A stretch of 64,000 nucleotides of DNA, taken from the NCBI GenBank assembly GCA_035299505.1, contig DATGWL010000129.1:1-64000 (forward strand), given 5' to 3'. Below the pieces are notes generated by a model. It saw only the letters and a list, made by a program, of their open reading frames with translations, made no database searches and was not told where the DNA came from. Below are positions 41,355-50,201 of this stretch, in pieces. Position 1 is the first letter of the stretch. Each line of letters opens with the position of its first letter. The DNA comes from M3007 sp035299505. GTDB lineage: Bacteria > Bacteroidota > Bacteroidia > Chitinophagales > Saprospiraceae. A program made the position numbers and the translations under genes.

Positions 41355-43355
41355 ATGTTGACCATTAAGCCATTTCGGACCTTAGCCTGGGGATTGATGT
41401 TGGCGTTGTCCACGTTTATTCACCCCGCTCCATGCACCGCACAACAACCATTTACGTGCGAGGATCAGTTTTTTCTTACCCTTAGCTCCAGCCCTAATTC
41501 ACTCAATGAAGTGGTGATTGATCCTCAGACTAATGTGGTTGTGTTTAAAAGTATCAACGCCAATATTCCATTTAATATTAACGCGGCGGGCTTCCGTACT
41601 ACCGACAACCTGATTTATTGTCTCAACCCTGATGCCGGTACGCTCATACGCATTGATGCTACTGGAGAAGCACAGGCATTGGCCAATCTGCCACTAAACA
41701 TAAGTCTCTCTTATTTTGCAGGCGATGTGACTCCCGATGGCAAATATTTGGTGGTAATTGGTACCCGATACCCGCCTATAGGTTTGGTGCAGATAGCCGA
41801 AATCGTGCTCATAGACCTGGAATTGCCGGGCTACCCCATCACTACCATCCCTGTTAACCGGGTGGGACAGATTTTCGATATCGCCTACCATCCGGTTACC
41901 GGCGAACTATACGGCTACGATTCAGGCGTACAACGCCTGGTAAAAATAAACCCGCAGAACGGCGCCTTGTCGTATGACTATCCAGCTTCTGGCGTACCAG
42001 TGAATACCGGGAGTCTGTTCTTCGATGCTTATGGCCGCCTTTTTGCCTATGGCAGCCCTACCGCTACAACAGAACAAAACCAATTGTACCAAATTGACCC
42101 TGTGACGGGCATCAGTACGTTACTTTTCAACGGCCCGCAGGCAGTTGCGTCTGATGGGTGCTCTTGTCCGTACACCATCATTTTGAACAAAACCGTGTCG
42201 GATGAGCAGGTATTCCCATGTACCGATGTAGAGTATACCTTCGAGATTGTCAATACCTCCAACCGGCCACATGAAGGCATACGCCTCGAAGACCAACTCC
42301 CTCCCGGGTTTACTTTCGTAAAAGTGGTCAGCAATCCGGTGGGCGGCAACGTGACCAGTCAACCAGGCGACAGTTTTTTTGCGCTTGAGGATATGGACTT
42401 GTCCAACGGCAAATTTGAGATCAAAATACTGGTGAACACCGGTCCGGCGGCGCCCGGCATTTACCGAAATCAGGCCGCGTTGTACAACCTGCCGGCTGCA
42501 CTAGGCAACAAACGGGTGTCTGACAACCCCGATACGCCGATAAAGGATGACAGTACCATGCTGATTATCCGTGAGTTGGCTTTCGACAGCATTTTCGTGG
42601 AAAAAGGTTTCTGCGAAGGCGTGGAAGCCGTTTTGCTCGACGCAAGTTCATATGGAAGCTCCATTGGCAGCGCACTGAAGTACACCTGGCAGGATGGCAG
42701 CACCGGGTCTTTCCTTGAAGCCACCTCTCCGGGTAATTATCGTGCCATGCTTACGGCCGGTTGCGACACCGCCTACGTCTTTTATGAGGTAGTGTATTCG
42801 TCTATTTCGCTGGAGTTAATCCAAGAAGAAGGCCCAGGCTCCCTGCGCCTTGGCGACAGTCTGTATCTGCGCAGCGAGGTGATCAACACCGGCGACCAGA
42901 CGTTTTACCAATGGATGGACCCGCAACCAGGCTCTGTGCGCTGTCTCACTTGTCCTGAAACCTGGGTGCGTCCATTCAATGACATAACATACACCCTGCG
43001 TGTGGAAAACGAACTGGGCTGTTTTGACTCCGCTACGGTGCAATTAACTGTGGAAAAAAACAAACGGGTGTATTTCCCCAATGTATTTGCGCCTGATGCT
43101 GAAAACGTGGAGAACACCTATTTCTATCCTTCGGGCGACCGGTACACCCGGATATCCAACCTGTCAGTTTTTTCCCGCTGGGGCGAAAAGATATTTGAGG
43201 CAATGGATGTCGGCGTAAATGATATGAATGCCGGCTGGGATGGCACACATCGCGGCCAACCTATGTTGCCCGGAGTCTATGTTTGGGTAGCCACCATTGC
43301 TTTCCTGGATGGAGAAACGGTGACGTATTCAGGGGATGTGACGTTGGTGAGATAG
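41355..43355 (+). CDS. Secreted protein with propeller-like region, DUF11-like domain and T9SS type B sorting domain
   Basis: 666 residues from the ATG at 41355; the signal peptide runs to about residue 34 (WGLMLALSTFIHPAPCTAQ). Residues ~35-280 look like a beta-propeller (DNLIYCLNPDAGTLIRIDATGE, VTPDGKYLVVIG, YHPVTGELYGYDSGVQRLVKI). A DUF11-like domain (YTFEIVNTSNRPHEGIRLEDQLPPGFTFVKV) is at about 300-390. The C-terminal ~90 residues (YFPNVFAPDAENVENTYF, FSRWGEKIFEA, YSGDVTLVR) are a type B CTD. It should be exported by the type IX system and attached at the surface. Function is unknown. Confidence 0.9.
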   Translation: MLTIKPFRTLAWGLMLALSTFIHPAPCTAQQPFTCEDQFFLTLSSSPNSLNEVVIDPQTNVVVFKSINANIPFNINAAGFRTTDNLIYCLNPDAGTLIRIDATGEAQALANLPLNISLSYFAGDVTPDGKYLVVIGTRYPPIGLVQIAEIVLIDLELPGYPITTIPVNRVGQIFDIAYHPVTGELYGYDSGVQRLVKINPQNGALSYDYPASGVPVNTGSLFFDAYGRLFAYGSPTATTEQNQLYQIDPVTGISTLLFNGPQAVASDGCSCPYTIILNKTVSDEQVFPCTDVEYTFEIVNTSNRPHEGIRLEDQLPPGFTFVKVVSNPVGGNVTSQPGDSFFALEDMDLSNGKFEIKILVNTGPAAPGIYRNQAALYNLPAALGNKRVSDNPDTPIKDDSTMLIIRELAFDSIFVEKGFCEGVEAVLLDASSYGSSIGSALKYTWQDGSTGSFLEATSPGNYRAMLTAGCDTAYVFYEVVYSSISLELIQEEGPGSLRLGDSLYLRSEVINTGDQTFYQWMDPQPGSVRCLTCPETWVRPFNDITYTLRVENELGCFDSATVQLTVEKNKRVYFPNVFAPDAENVENTYFYPSGDRYTRISNLSVFSRWGEKIFEAMDVGVNDMNAGWDGTHRGQPMLPGVYVWVATIAFLDGETVTYSGDVTLVR

Positions 43356-43373
43356 GATTGTGGGGCGGAGGGA

Positions 43374-43401
43374 TACTGTTTTGCAATTGAGCGAGAAGAC
43401 C
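43374..43401 (+). repeat. 28-base dispersed repeat, copy B
   Basis: The most diverged copy: ATTGAGCGAGAAGACC in place of ATTGTGAGGGAAGACC. It lies between the type B gene and the 225-residue gene. Confidence 0.75.
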
Positions 43402-43490
43402 GGGCAGGGCGGAAACGGGGATTTGGTAGCGGTGTCGGTCAAGAAAAAGGCAAAGGTGATGGGAAGGTTGGGGGAATGATGCGGAATGGG

Positions 43491-44168
43491 CTAAACCGGC
43501 TTACAATTGTCCATTTGTTTGTAATGGTGGTTTAGCATCATTTTTTCAAAAAAATTGAATTTCCATTTGGGGAGCGAACGTCCTTTCAGAATGATTTGGT
43601 TTTTAATTTCCTGCTTTATACTTGATACAGAGCTTAACAAATAGGTTTCATCCCGGAATCGGTTCATGGCCAGGTAGGCAACGTCCGAATCAAACTCTGA
43701 TTTGAGCTGCATACCTTCATTCAATAGGATACCGATTGATTCATCGATGTACGTTTCCGTTAGCCAATGCGTTTTTTTAAAACCCTGAAAAAAAAGTCCT
43801 AAGTCAAGAGGTATAAAATTTCTGGTGGTAGCCATTTCTCTCGTGAAAAAATTATAATCGTATTTGAATCGTCGTACGGTTTTATGCGCTTGGTATTGTT
43901 GTCTTAAGATTTGTGGTGAGATACTGAGAGGAAAATCCCATGGAAACTTTGAAACGCTAATCTTTCCGTTGTCGTCTTTGGTGTTGGAAAGATAGTCAAG
44001 CGTCAACGCAAAAAGCATTTCGTCTGATCTTTTCCACCCATTCTGAATTTGCAGGATTACCGGCGGTTCGTACAAGTAATAGTGTACACCGTTTCTACGA
44101 AACCCCATCGGTTTCAGGACTTTTTCAAAGCGAGATTCCAGTATTTTGTTGTAGGCTTCCTTGGTCAT
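43491..44168 (-). CDS. DUF4304-like small protein
   Basis: 225 residues. The N-terminal FEKVLKPMGFRRNGVHYYLYEPPVILQIQNGWK resembles DUF4304, whose members typically read as VLKPxGFKKxGxxFxR followed by a hydrophobic beta strand. The C-terminal half contains charged helical segments (SIKQEIKNQIILKGRSLPKWKF). It has no signal peptide or membrane segment. I recall such proteins as frequent passengers of gene cassettes, which would suit the repeats that flank it. Biochemical function is unknown. Confidence 0.7.
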   Translation of the reverse strand: MTKEAYNKILESRFEKVLKPMGFRRNGVHYYLYEPPVILQIQNGWKRSDEMLFALTLDYLSNTKDDNGKISVSKFPWDFPLSISPQILRQQYQAHKTVRRFKYDYNFFTREMATTRNFIPLDLGLFFQGFKKTHWLTETYIDESIGILLNEGMQLKSEFDSDVAYLAMNRFRDETYLLSSVSSIKQEIKNQIILKGRSLPKWKFNFFEKMMLNHHYKQMDNCKPV

Positions 44169-44245
44169 TTTAGGTGATTATAAAAAATGCATGGCCAACG
44201 GTTGGATGTACGAATGTGCGACGCTTAGAAAGCGCGGCGGCGGGA

Positions 44246-44273
44246 TGCTGTTTTGCTATTGTGAGGGAAGACC
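44246..44273 (+). repeat. 28-base dispersed repeat, copy C
   Basis: TGCTGTTTTGCTATTG then TGAGGGAAGACC; the closest match to copy A. It lies between the two minus-strand accessory genes. Confidence 0.85.
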
Positions 44274-44286
44274 GGGTGGGCGGAAT

Positions 44287-44340
44287 GTGAGCCTCCTTGT
44301 CAAACCGCCTCGTTAGCGGGTGATTGACAGGGAGGCTCAC
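44287..44340. repeat. 17-bp hairpin with attC-like nested stem
   Basis: GTGAGCCTCCTTGTCAA (44287-44303) pairs with TTGACAGGGAGGCTCAC (44324-44340) with one wobble, and the loop forms a smaller ACCGC/GCGGGT stem. CGTTAGCGGG and CACGTTAGTGGC occur in and after it. Confidence 0.7.
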
Positions 44341-44358
44341 GTTAGTGGCTTTCATTAT

Positions 44359-45525
44359 CTAAAAATCAAAATTCCAATTTTTAAACCAATCACTTGGAAT
44401 GTTTAAAATCTCCTTTATGCTTTTACCCTCAACCTTAACTAATTCCTTATTTACTAGGGAATTAAAAGATAAGCCCAGATTTTGAAACTCAAGAGGATTT
44501 TTCGAAAACGGATGACTGTAAATTTGATAATTTGCAATGTGAAGGTTTGAAACATATAGTGAAGTAATGAAAATGCCGCTTAGTCGGGTAAATTGAGGTC
44601 CTTTGGGTCCTACAAAAATCCCATTCCTTTCACGGAACCATTTTTCATTTAAGTTTTCAGAATTAGTTGAAATTGACCGCTTCAATGACCCAAATAACGC
44701 ACTTAATATACTATAATCGTCTGTTAAAAAACCTGTAGAGTTTATACAAATCAAATAAGGTTTATCAATATGCCCATACCTTGAAGCCTTTTTCTTTATG
44801 GCTGTTTTAATTGACTCATCAGTATCACCCCAAAATGATTGAACTTCGTATATGCCAATTGGTCGCAAACCTTCTATTCCTTTTGATTTGGTTTTGGGTA
44901 TTAACGAGATTGTAATTCGCACTTTTTCATCTTCGTAGGTTATCGAATCAGATTGGTTAAGTCCTCCTGTTTCAATTTTTTCTTTAATAATATCTGGATC
45001 GAACGAATTAATTTGATGCTCAATTTGCCTTCTGATTTTTGTAAATCTAGGTAACTCTGATGACTTAATATTTAACTCCTTTATCCAGAGAAAAAAGTTT
45101 GGGCTATTTATTTGGTTTAGTTGGTCATAGAAATGATCGTTAATATTTCTAATAGACCTTTCTGATTCTGACAAGTCTGTTGCTTCTTTTGCCTCAACAT
45201 AAAATTCAAAATTGCCCTTTTTTACTAGAAAATCTGGCCTTTTAGTTGTGCCAGGCACAATTGGATGAACTATTACCTCATATCCAAGTTGACAAAAAAA
45301 TTCAAAGAGAAATAATTCAAAGAAAGCAGGCGAAAATTCTTTGATGAATCGTTGTTTCAGCTCTGCTCTTTCTTGAATTGGGTACTTGAAGAACCAGGCA
45401 TTTAAAGTTTTTCTGACTTCTTCAAAGCCGACGAATGAACATCTGTCAAGAAACTGATAATTACCTTCTAAATGTGTAGAAGGTCTAGGGTCAGTTCTTA
45501 CTTTTTCATCAAATAGCAATTCCAT
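44359..45525 (-). CDS. PD-(D/E)XK nuclease-like protein, AT-rich
   Basis: 388 residues. Residues ~75-125 have the candidate nuclease core: an early Glu in FELFLFEFFCQLGYEVIVHP, then RPDFLVKKGNFEFYVEAKEAT, i.e. PD...E-x-K with spacing of about 14 residues. A second region (YGHIDKPYLICINSTGFL) may form a beta strand of the same fold. No restriction-modification partner, methylase or transposase is adjacent. The gene is clearly more AT-rich in codons (ATT, AAA, TTT, AAT) than flanking genes, suggesting transfer. A defence or mobile-element role is inferred only. Confidence 0.65.
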   Translation of the reverse strand: MELLFDEKVRTDPRPSTHLEGNYQFLDRCSFVGFEEVRKTLNAWFFKYPIQERAELKQRFIKEFSPAFFELFLFEFFCQLGYEVIVHPIVPGTTKRPDFLVKKGNFEFYVEAKEATDLSESERSIRNINDHFYDQLNQINSPNFFLWIKELNIKSSELPRFTKIRRQIEHQINSFDPDIIKEKIETGGLNQSDSITYEDEKVRITISLIPKTKSKGIEGLRPIGIYEVQSFWGDTDESIKTAIKKKASRYGHIDKPYLICINSTGFLTDDYSILSALFGSLKRSISTNSENLNEKWFRERNGIFVGPKGPQFTRLSGIFITSLYVSNLHIANYQIYSHPFSKNPLEFQNLGLSFNSLVNKELVKVEGKSIKEILNIPSDWFKNWNFDF

Positions 45526-45594
45526 TATTCTTTTTTCTTTTTGCCACTAGCGTCACCACTGACGACCGCCGCCTCTGCGTGTTAGCATTTTAGC

Positions 45595-45617
45595 GTTGGC
45601 TAATGTGAGGGAAGACC
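45595..45617 (+). repeat. 28-base dispersed repeat, copy D (partial)
   Basis: AATGTGAGGGAAGACC preceded by GTTGGCT; the 5' part is not conserved. Confidence 0.75.
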
Positions 45618-45646
45618 GTCGGAAGGGCTTTAAGCCCTTCCGACGG
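45616..45646. repeat. 31-base perfect palindrome after fdhF
   Basis: CCGTCGGAAGGGCTT and AAGCCCTTCCGACGG are perfect complements around one T. It lies just beyond the fdhF stop; no T-run follows on the minus strand. Confidence 0.75.
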
Positions 45647-45658
45647 TGAGAAAAGGGT

Positions 45659-48400
45659 TCACACCCTCGCATGCCTTTCCTCCACCCTTCTCGCCTTCCG
45701 GATCCTTACCGCCACTACCTTAAACTCCGGACACTTGGCTTCGCTGTCGCTGACGCTGGAGGTTACGATGTTGACCAGCAGCTCCGGGAAGTGGAAGGTG
45801 GTGCTGATCACGCCTGGCTTTACTTCGTCTGAAATCCGGGCCTTGATGTCCACTTTACCACGATCGGATTCAATGCACACCCAATCGCCTTCGCCGATAT
45901 TGTGCTTGGCGGCGTCTTCGGGGTGGATGATTACCACATCCTCGGTCACGATTTCGAGGTTGGGCGTGCGGCGGGTCATGGTGCCGGCATTGTAGTGCTC
46001 CAGCACGCGGTTGGTGGTCAGGATGTAGGGATAATCCTTGCCATAGGTCAGGATTTCCGGACTTTCCACGTATTCGCGGAACTGGAATTTGCCCTTGCCA
46101 CGCTTAAAGGTGTCGGTGTGCAGGATTTTGGTATCGGTTCCGTCAGGCTGTACGGGCCATTGTTTACCCTGTTCGCCCAGTTCGTCCCACTTCACGCCGG
46201 CAAAGAACGGAACGATCTGAGAGATCTCTTCCAGCATGCCCTTGGCGGTGTATGGGGCCTGTTTGTAGCCCATGCGGTTCATGATGTCTACCATGATCTG
46301 GCCATCGGCCTTGGTTTCGCCAATGGGCTCCACTACCCTGTTTACGCGCTGAATACGACGTTCGCCGTTGGTGAAGGTGCCTTCTTTTTCCAGGAAGGAG
46401 GCCGCCGGCAGGATCACATCGGCATGTTTGGCTGTTTCGGTCATGAATATTTCCTGTACAATGAGCAGATCCAGGTTGTTGATCGCTTTTAGTACATGGT
46501 TGGTATTCGGGTCGGACTGCACCAGATCATCGCCCATGATCCAAAGGGCTTTGAATTTGCCTTCAATCATGGCGTCGTACATCTGAGGGATCTTGAGTCC
46601 GGCTTCCATGGGCACTTTCACCCCGTAGAAATTGTTGTACAATTCGTTGACTTTGGGGTCGGTGATGTCCAGATAGCCGGCGCCCTGATATGGCTGTACA
46701 CCCATGTCGGCCATGCCCTGCACGTTGTTTTGTCCGCGCAGCGGATTGACGCCACAGCCGGGTTTGCCTACGTTGCCGGTGATCATGGCCAGGTTGGCAA
46801 TCTGCATCACCGTGTAAGTGCCCTGATAATGTTCCGTCACGCCCAATCCGTGGAACAGCATGGCTTTAGGTGCGGAGGCATACAATTTAGCGGCTGCACG
46901 CACCTGTTCGCGTGGCACGCCTGATACTTCTTCCAACTCATCCAGATTGATATTCAGGATGTTGCGTTTGAATTCTTCGTATCCTTCCGTACGCGCCTCG
47001 ATGAAATCTTCCTTGGTCAGACCGTCCTTGATGATGTAGTACAACATCATGTCCAGCACGGCGATGTTGGTGCCCGGGCGCAATTGCAGGTGGATGGTGG
47101 CGTACTTGGCCAGTTCCGTGCGGCGAGGATCCACTACGATGGTGGGTTTGCCTTTCATGGCAAACTGGCGCAGTTTGGCGCCGGTTACCGGGTGGCCTTC
47201 CGTTGGGTTGGCGCCAATCACCATGATGCAATCTGTTTCCTTGATGTCGGCTACAGAGTTGGTGGCAGCGCCGGTACCAAAGGAGCGCTGCATGCCGATG
47301 GCGGTTGGCGAGTGACATACCCGGGCGCAACCGTCAATGTTGTTGGTGCCAATCACCGCCCGGATGAATTTCTGCATCAGGTAATTTTCCTCATTGGTAC
47401 AACGGGAGGAAGAAATGCCGCCAATGGCATCCGGACCGTATTTGGCCTTGATATCAGTCAATCGTTCGGCAATGTAATCGTAGGCTTCGTCCCAGCTTAC
47501 CCGCTGCAATTCGCCGTTGCGCCGAATCATGGGGTATTGCAGGCGTTCCGGGTGGTTGTAAAAAGAGAAGGCGTAGCGTCCTTTCAAACAGGTATGGCCC
47601 TGATTCACTTCGGCATCCCAGGGCGCCTGTATGCTCAGGATGCTGTTGTCTTTAACGCTGACTTCCAGATTGCAGCCTACCCCGCAGTACGTGCAAACCG
47701 TACGTACCTTATCCTGGCCCACCACGGCCTTAGATTGATAAATATCGGAGATGGCGCTGGTTGGACAAGCTTGTGCGCAGGCCCCACAGGAAACGCAATC
47801 GGACTCAAAAAAGCTTTGGTCCATGCCTTTGATGATCTTGCTGTCAAAACCGCGACCAGCCACGCTCAGTACCAATTGGCCTTGTACCTCGTCGCAGGCG
47901 CGCACGCAACGGTAGCACATGATACACTTCGACATGTCGGAGGTCATGTACGGGTGGCTTAGGTCTTTCTCCCGCTCCAGATGGTTTTTGCCTTCCGGAT
48001 AGCGCACCTTGCGTATGCCCACGCGCGCGGCGGTATCCTGCAACTCGCAGTTACCGTTTACCTCGCAGGTGAGGCAATCGAGCGGGTGGTCGGTGAGCAC
48101 CAGTTCGATGATGTTTTTGCGCAGTTTCTGGATGGAGGGAGACTCTGTGTAGATGAACATTCCCTGCTCCACCATGGTGTGGCAGGAAGCTTTGGTGCGT
48201 CGCGGACCGTTTTGTTCCAGCGCCACTTCCACGCTGCACACCCGGCAGGCGCCAAAGGCTTCCAGGTTGGGTGCGTCGCAAAGCGTGGGAATGCTGTCTT
48301 TTCCCCAATGACGGCGGGTGAACTGCAATATGGTTTCGCCCGGTTCAAAAACGTAGGGCTTTTCGTTTATGTAGGCAACAGAGGTGGTGATGTTAGACAT
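45659..48400 (-). CDS. fdhA: NAD-dependent formate dehydrogenase, catalytic subunit
   Basis: 913 residues. N-terminal 2Fe-2S domain with Cys41, Cys52, Cys55 and Cys73; the His-Cys-rich cluster has H105, C109, C112, C118; two ferredoxin 4Fe-4S sets (CIMCYRCVRAC, CVSCGACAQACP) follow. The molybdopterin domain starts with CTYCGVGCNLEV and includes the Mo/W-ligand cysteine in DGCARVCHSPTAIG, so this is a Cys-type rather than selenocysteine enzyme. This NuoG-like/FdhF layout oxidises formate to CO2 in the cytoplasm and passes electrons to the flavoprotein encoded 44 bases upstream. The end of the chain carries the usual Mo-cofactor-binding domain (HNIGEGDWVCIESDRGKVDIKA). Confidence 0.95.
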   Translation of the reverse strand: MSNITTSVAYINEKPYVFEPGETILQFTRRHWGKDSIPTLCDAPNLEAFGACRVCSVEVALEQNGPRRTKASCHTMVEQGMFIYTESPSIQKLRKNIIELVLTDHPLDCLTCEVNGNCELQDTAARVGIRKVRYPEGKNHLEREKDLSHPYMTSDMSKCIMCYRCVRACDEVQGQLVLSVAGRGFDSKIIKGMDQSFFESDCVSCGACAQACPTSAISDIYQSKAVVGQDKVRTVCTYCGVGCNLEVSVKDNSILSIQAPWDAEVNQGHTCLKGRYAFSFYNHPERLQYPMIRRNGELQRVSWDEAYDYIAERLTDIKAKYGPDAIGGISSSRCTNEENYLMQKFIRAVIGTNNIDGCARVCHSPTAIGMQRSFGTGAATNSVADIKETDCIMVIGANPTEGHPVTGAKLRQFAMKGKPTIVVDPRRTELAKYATIHLQLRPGTNIAVLDMMLYYIIKDGLTKEDFIEARTEGYEEFKRNILNINLDELEEVSGVPREQVRAAAKLYASAPKAMLFHGLGVTEHYQGTYTVMQIANLAMITGNVGKPGCGVNPLRGQNNVQGMADMGVQPYQGAGYLDITDPKVNELYNNFYGVKVPMEAGLKIPQMYDAMIEGKFKALWIMGDDLVQSDPNTNHVLKAINNLDLLIVQEIFMTETAKHADVILPAASFLEKEGTFTNGERRIQRVNRVVEPIGETKADGQIMVDIMNRMGYKQAPYTAKGMLEEISQIVPFFAGVKWDELGEQGKQWPVQPDGTDTKILHTDTFKRGKGKFQFREYVESPEILTYGKDYPYILTTNRVLEHYNAGTMTRRTPNLEIVTEDVVIIHPEDAAKHNIGEGDWVCIESDRGKVDIKARISDEVKPGVISTTFHFPELLVNIVTSSVSDSEAKCPEFKVVAVRIRKARRVEERHARV

Positions 48401-48444
48401 AAGCTAGATCTGTTTACTTGTTTGAAAAACAGGTTTCAAACAGT

Positions 48445-50094
48445 TTATTTGAAATAAACTCCCAGTTCTTCAGGGAAGTACTGCATCGCATTTTTAACCG
48501 GCAGAGGCAGGCCTCCGCCCAGGGCGCAAAGCGAGCCTTTTTCCAGGGTGTCAATCAGGTCGTTCCAGAGTTCGCGATCAATTTTATAATCGCTTGTTTG
48601 GGCTTTTTGAAGCAATTCTTTGCCCCGGGTGGAGCCAATCCTGCAGGGGAAACATTTGCCACAGCTTTCGTGTGCAGTGAAAGCAAACAAATGCTCCAGA
48701 TATTCCACCAGAGGGAACCGGGTAGGAATACTCAGTATAGACGCATGGCCAAGCAGGAACCCGTTGGCGGCAAAGGTTTCAAAATCTATGGTCAGGTCGT
48801 CAATTTTGCTCATGGGCACCAGTCCTCCCAGCGGTCCGCCGATGTGAAACGCTTTCACCGGTTCTTTATGGCCGCCGCCCAGCTCCAGTATGGCTACAGC
48901 AAGCGATGTGCCCATATCTACTTCATATAATCCTGGTCGATTAAAATGGCTGTCGAGGGAAAGCAGTTTGGTGCCGGAAGATTTGGCAGTGCCGATGGCT
49001 TTGTAAGCGGCGCCTCCTTCGGTGAGGATGAAGTGCAGGTTAGCCAGGGTTTCCACGTTGTTCACGGCAGTGGGCTTTCCAAACAAACCGTATTGCACCG
49101 GGAATGGCGGGCGTGTACGCACTTCCGGGCGAAGGCCCTCCAGCGACGACAAAAGGGCAGTTTCTTCTCCGCAGATATAGGCGCCCTGGGCTTTAACCAC
49201 AAAAATTTTGTGATCTACCACTTCGCCGTTGGCTTTGGTGTAAGGGTAAAGTTTGTTGAAGGATTCGGCTGCCTGGCGGGTAATTTCAATGGCCTCCGGA
49301 TATTCAGCGCGTATGTACAGCACACTTTCGGTAGCTCCGGTGATGTAGCCGCTGACGGCCATGCCGAACAGTACCAGATGCGCTCTTTGCTCCATCAAAT
49401 AGCGGTCGGAAAAAGCGCCCGGATCGCCTTCATCGGCGTTGCAGACGATGTATTTTTGATCGGCTACTTCTTTTTTAACCCCAGCCAGTTTGATGCCCAG
49501 GGGGAAACCTGCTCCGCCCCGGCCGCGGAGGCCAGACTCGGATATTTCAGCCAAAAGGGCGTCTGGATCGCGCTCCAGCAATTGAGTGAGTGTACGCTCA
49601 CATAATTCTTGCGTGATTTTTGGATCGGTAAGAATGCCTTTTCCCATCGAACCAACATGGTAGTGATCCGGCAATGCCTTCACTTTACCTGCTTTGAGTG
49701 CATCTATCTGCGCAATATCGTCGCCGGAATAATTAAGTCCGTTGTAGTGGAACGCTTTATTTTCGTAACAACGCCCCAGGCAATATACTTCTCCGATTTC
49801 AGAGGAGTCAAAGTGCTTCTCGAGGGAATGGTGCAGGCCATCCTGGGTGCCTGCCAGCATACAGGCGCTACCAGCGCAGGTAAAGACCTTTTTGTTGCTT
49901 TTCTCCGGATTGAGGAAATCATAAAAAGTTGCCGCGCCATAGGCATTGGCATTTCCGATGAGGTATTTATCGGCCAGGCTTTTGATTTTTTCCTGATCCA
50001 ATCCGCCGCTTTCCGATTGGGTTTCGGCCAGATTTTCGAAGAGATTATCATCCAATCCTTTTCGAAACGACAGATTTCTGACGTTTTTCGACAT
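48445..50094 (-). CDS. fdhB: Formate dehydrogenase, NuoE/NuoF-like flavin and NAD-binding subunit
   Basis: 549 residues. Residues ~15-140 are a thioredoxin-like 2Fe-2S domain of NuoE type with CAGSACMLAG and CLGRCYE. Residues ~180-430 are the FMN/NADH-binding NuoF part (GLRGRGGAGFPLGIK, CNADEGDPGAFSDRY, GAYICGEETALLSSLEG). The C-terminal cluster ESCGKCFPCRIGSTRG plus SLCALGGGLP binds 4Fe-4S. It transfers electrons from the catalytic subunit to NAD+ and is in the same operon, 44 bases upstream. A NuoE/NuoF fusion is common in soluble FDH and hydrogenase complexes. Confidence 0.93.
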   Translation of the reverse strand: MSKNVRNLSFRKGLDDNLFENLAETQSESGGLDQEKIKSLADKYLIGNANAYGAATFYDFLNPEKSNKKVFTCAGSACMLAGTQDGLHHSLEKHFDSSEIGEVYCLGRCYENKAFHYNGLNYSGDDIAQIDALKAGKVKALPDHYHVGSMGKGILTDPKITQELCERTLTQLLERDPDALLAEISESGLRGRGGAGFPLGIKLAGVKKEVADQKYIVCNADEGDPGAFSDRYLMEQRAHLVLFGMAVSGYITGATESVLYIRAEYPEAIEITRQAAESFNKLYPYTKANGEVVDHKIFVVKAQGAYICGEETALLSSLEGLRPEVRTRPPFPVQYGLFGKPTAVNNVETLANLHFILTEGGAAYKAIGTAKSSGTKLLSLDSHFNRPGLYEVDMGTSLAVAILELGGGHKEPVKAFHIGGPLGGLVPMSKIDDLTIDFETFAANGFLLGHASILSIPTRFPLVEYLEHLFAFTAHESCGKCFPCRIGSTRGKELLQKAQTSDYKIDRELWNDLIDTLEKGSLCALGGGLPLPVKNAMQYFPEELGVYFK

Positions 50095-50201
50095 AAAATT
50101 CGTTTTTATTTGCGCTAGGTAAAAGAATCATGGGATTTGGCATTTGGAGTTTCAAATGTAAAGACTGTTTTGTTAGTTGCAAGCATTTTAATTGAGTAAT
50201 G

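Noticed and set aside
30940..45700. Insertion sequence or transposon ends
   Set aside because: Inverted repeats are abundant, but no transposase frame lies between any pair and no target-site duplication is convincing apart from the short 13-base repeat at 41072/41115.
47084..47962. Long plus-strand frames across the formate dehydrogenase genes
   Set aside because: Antisense shadows of well-conserved molybdoenzyme and flavoprotein genes.
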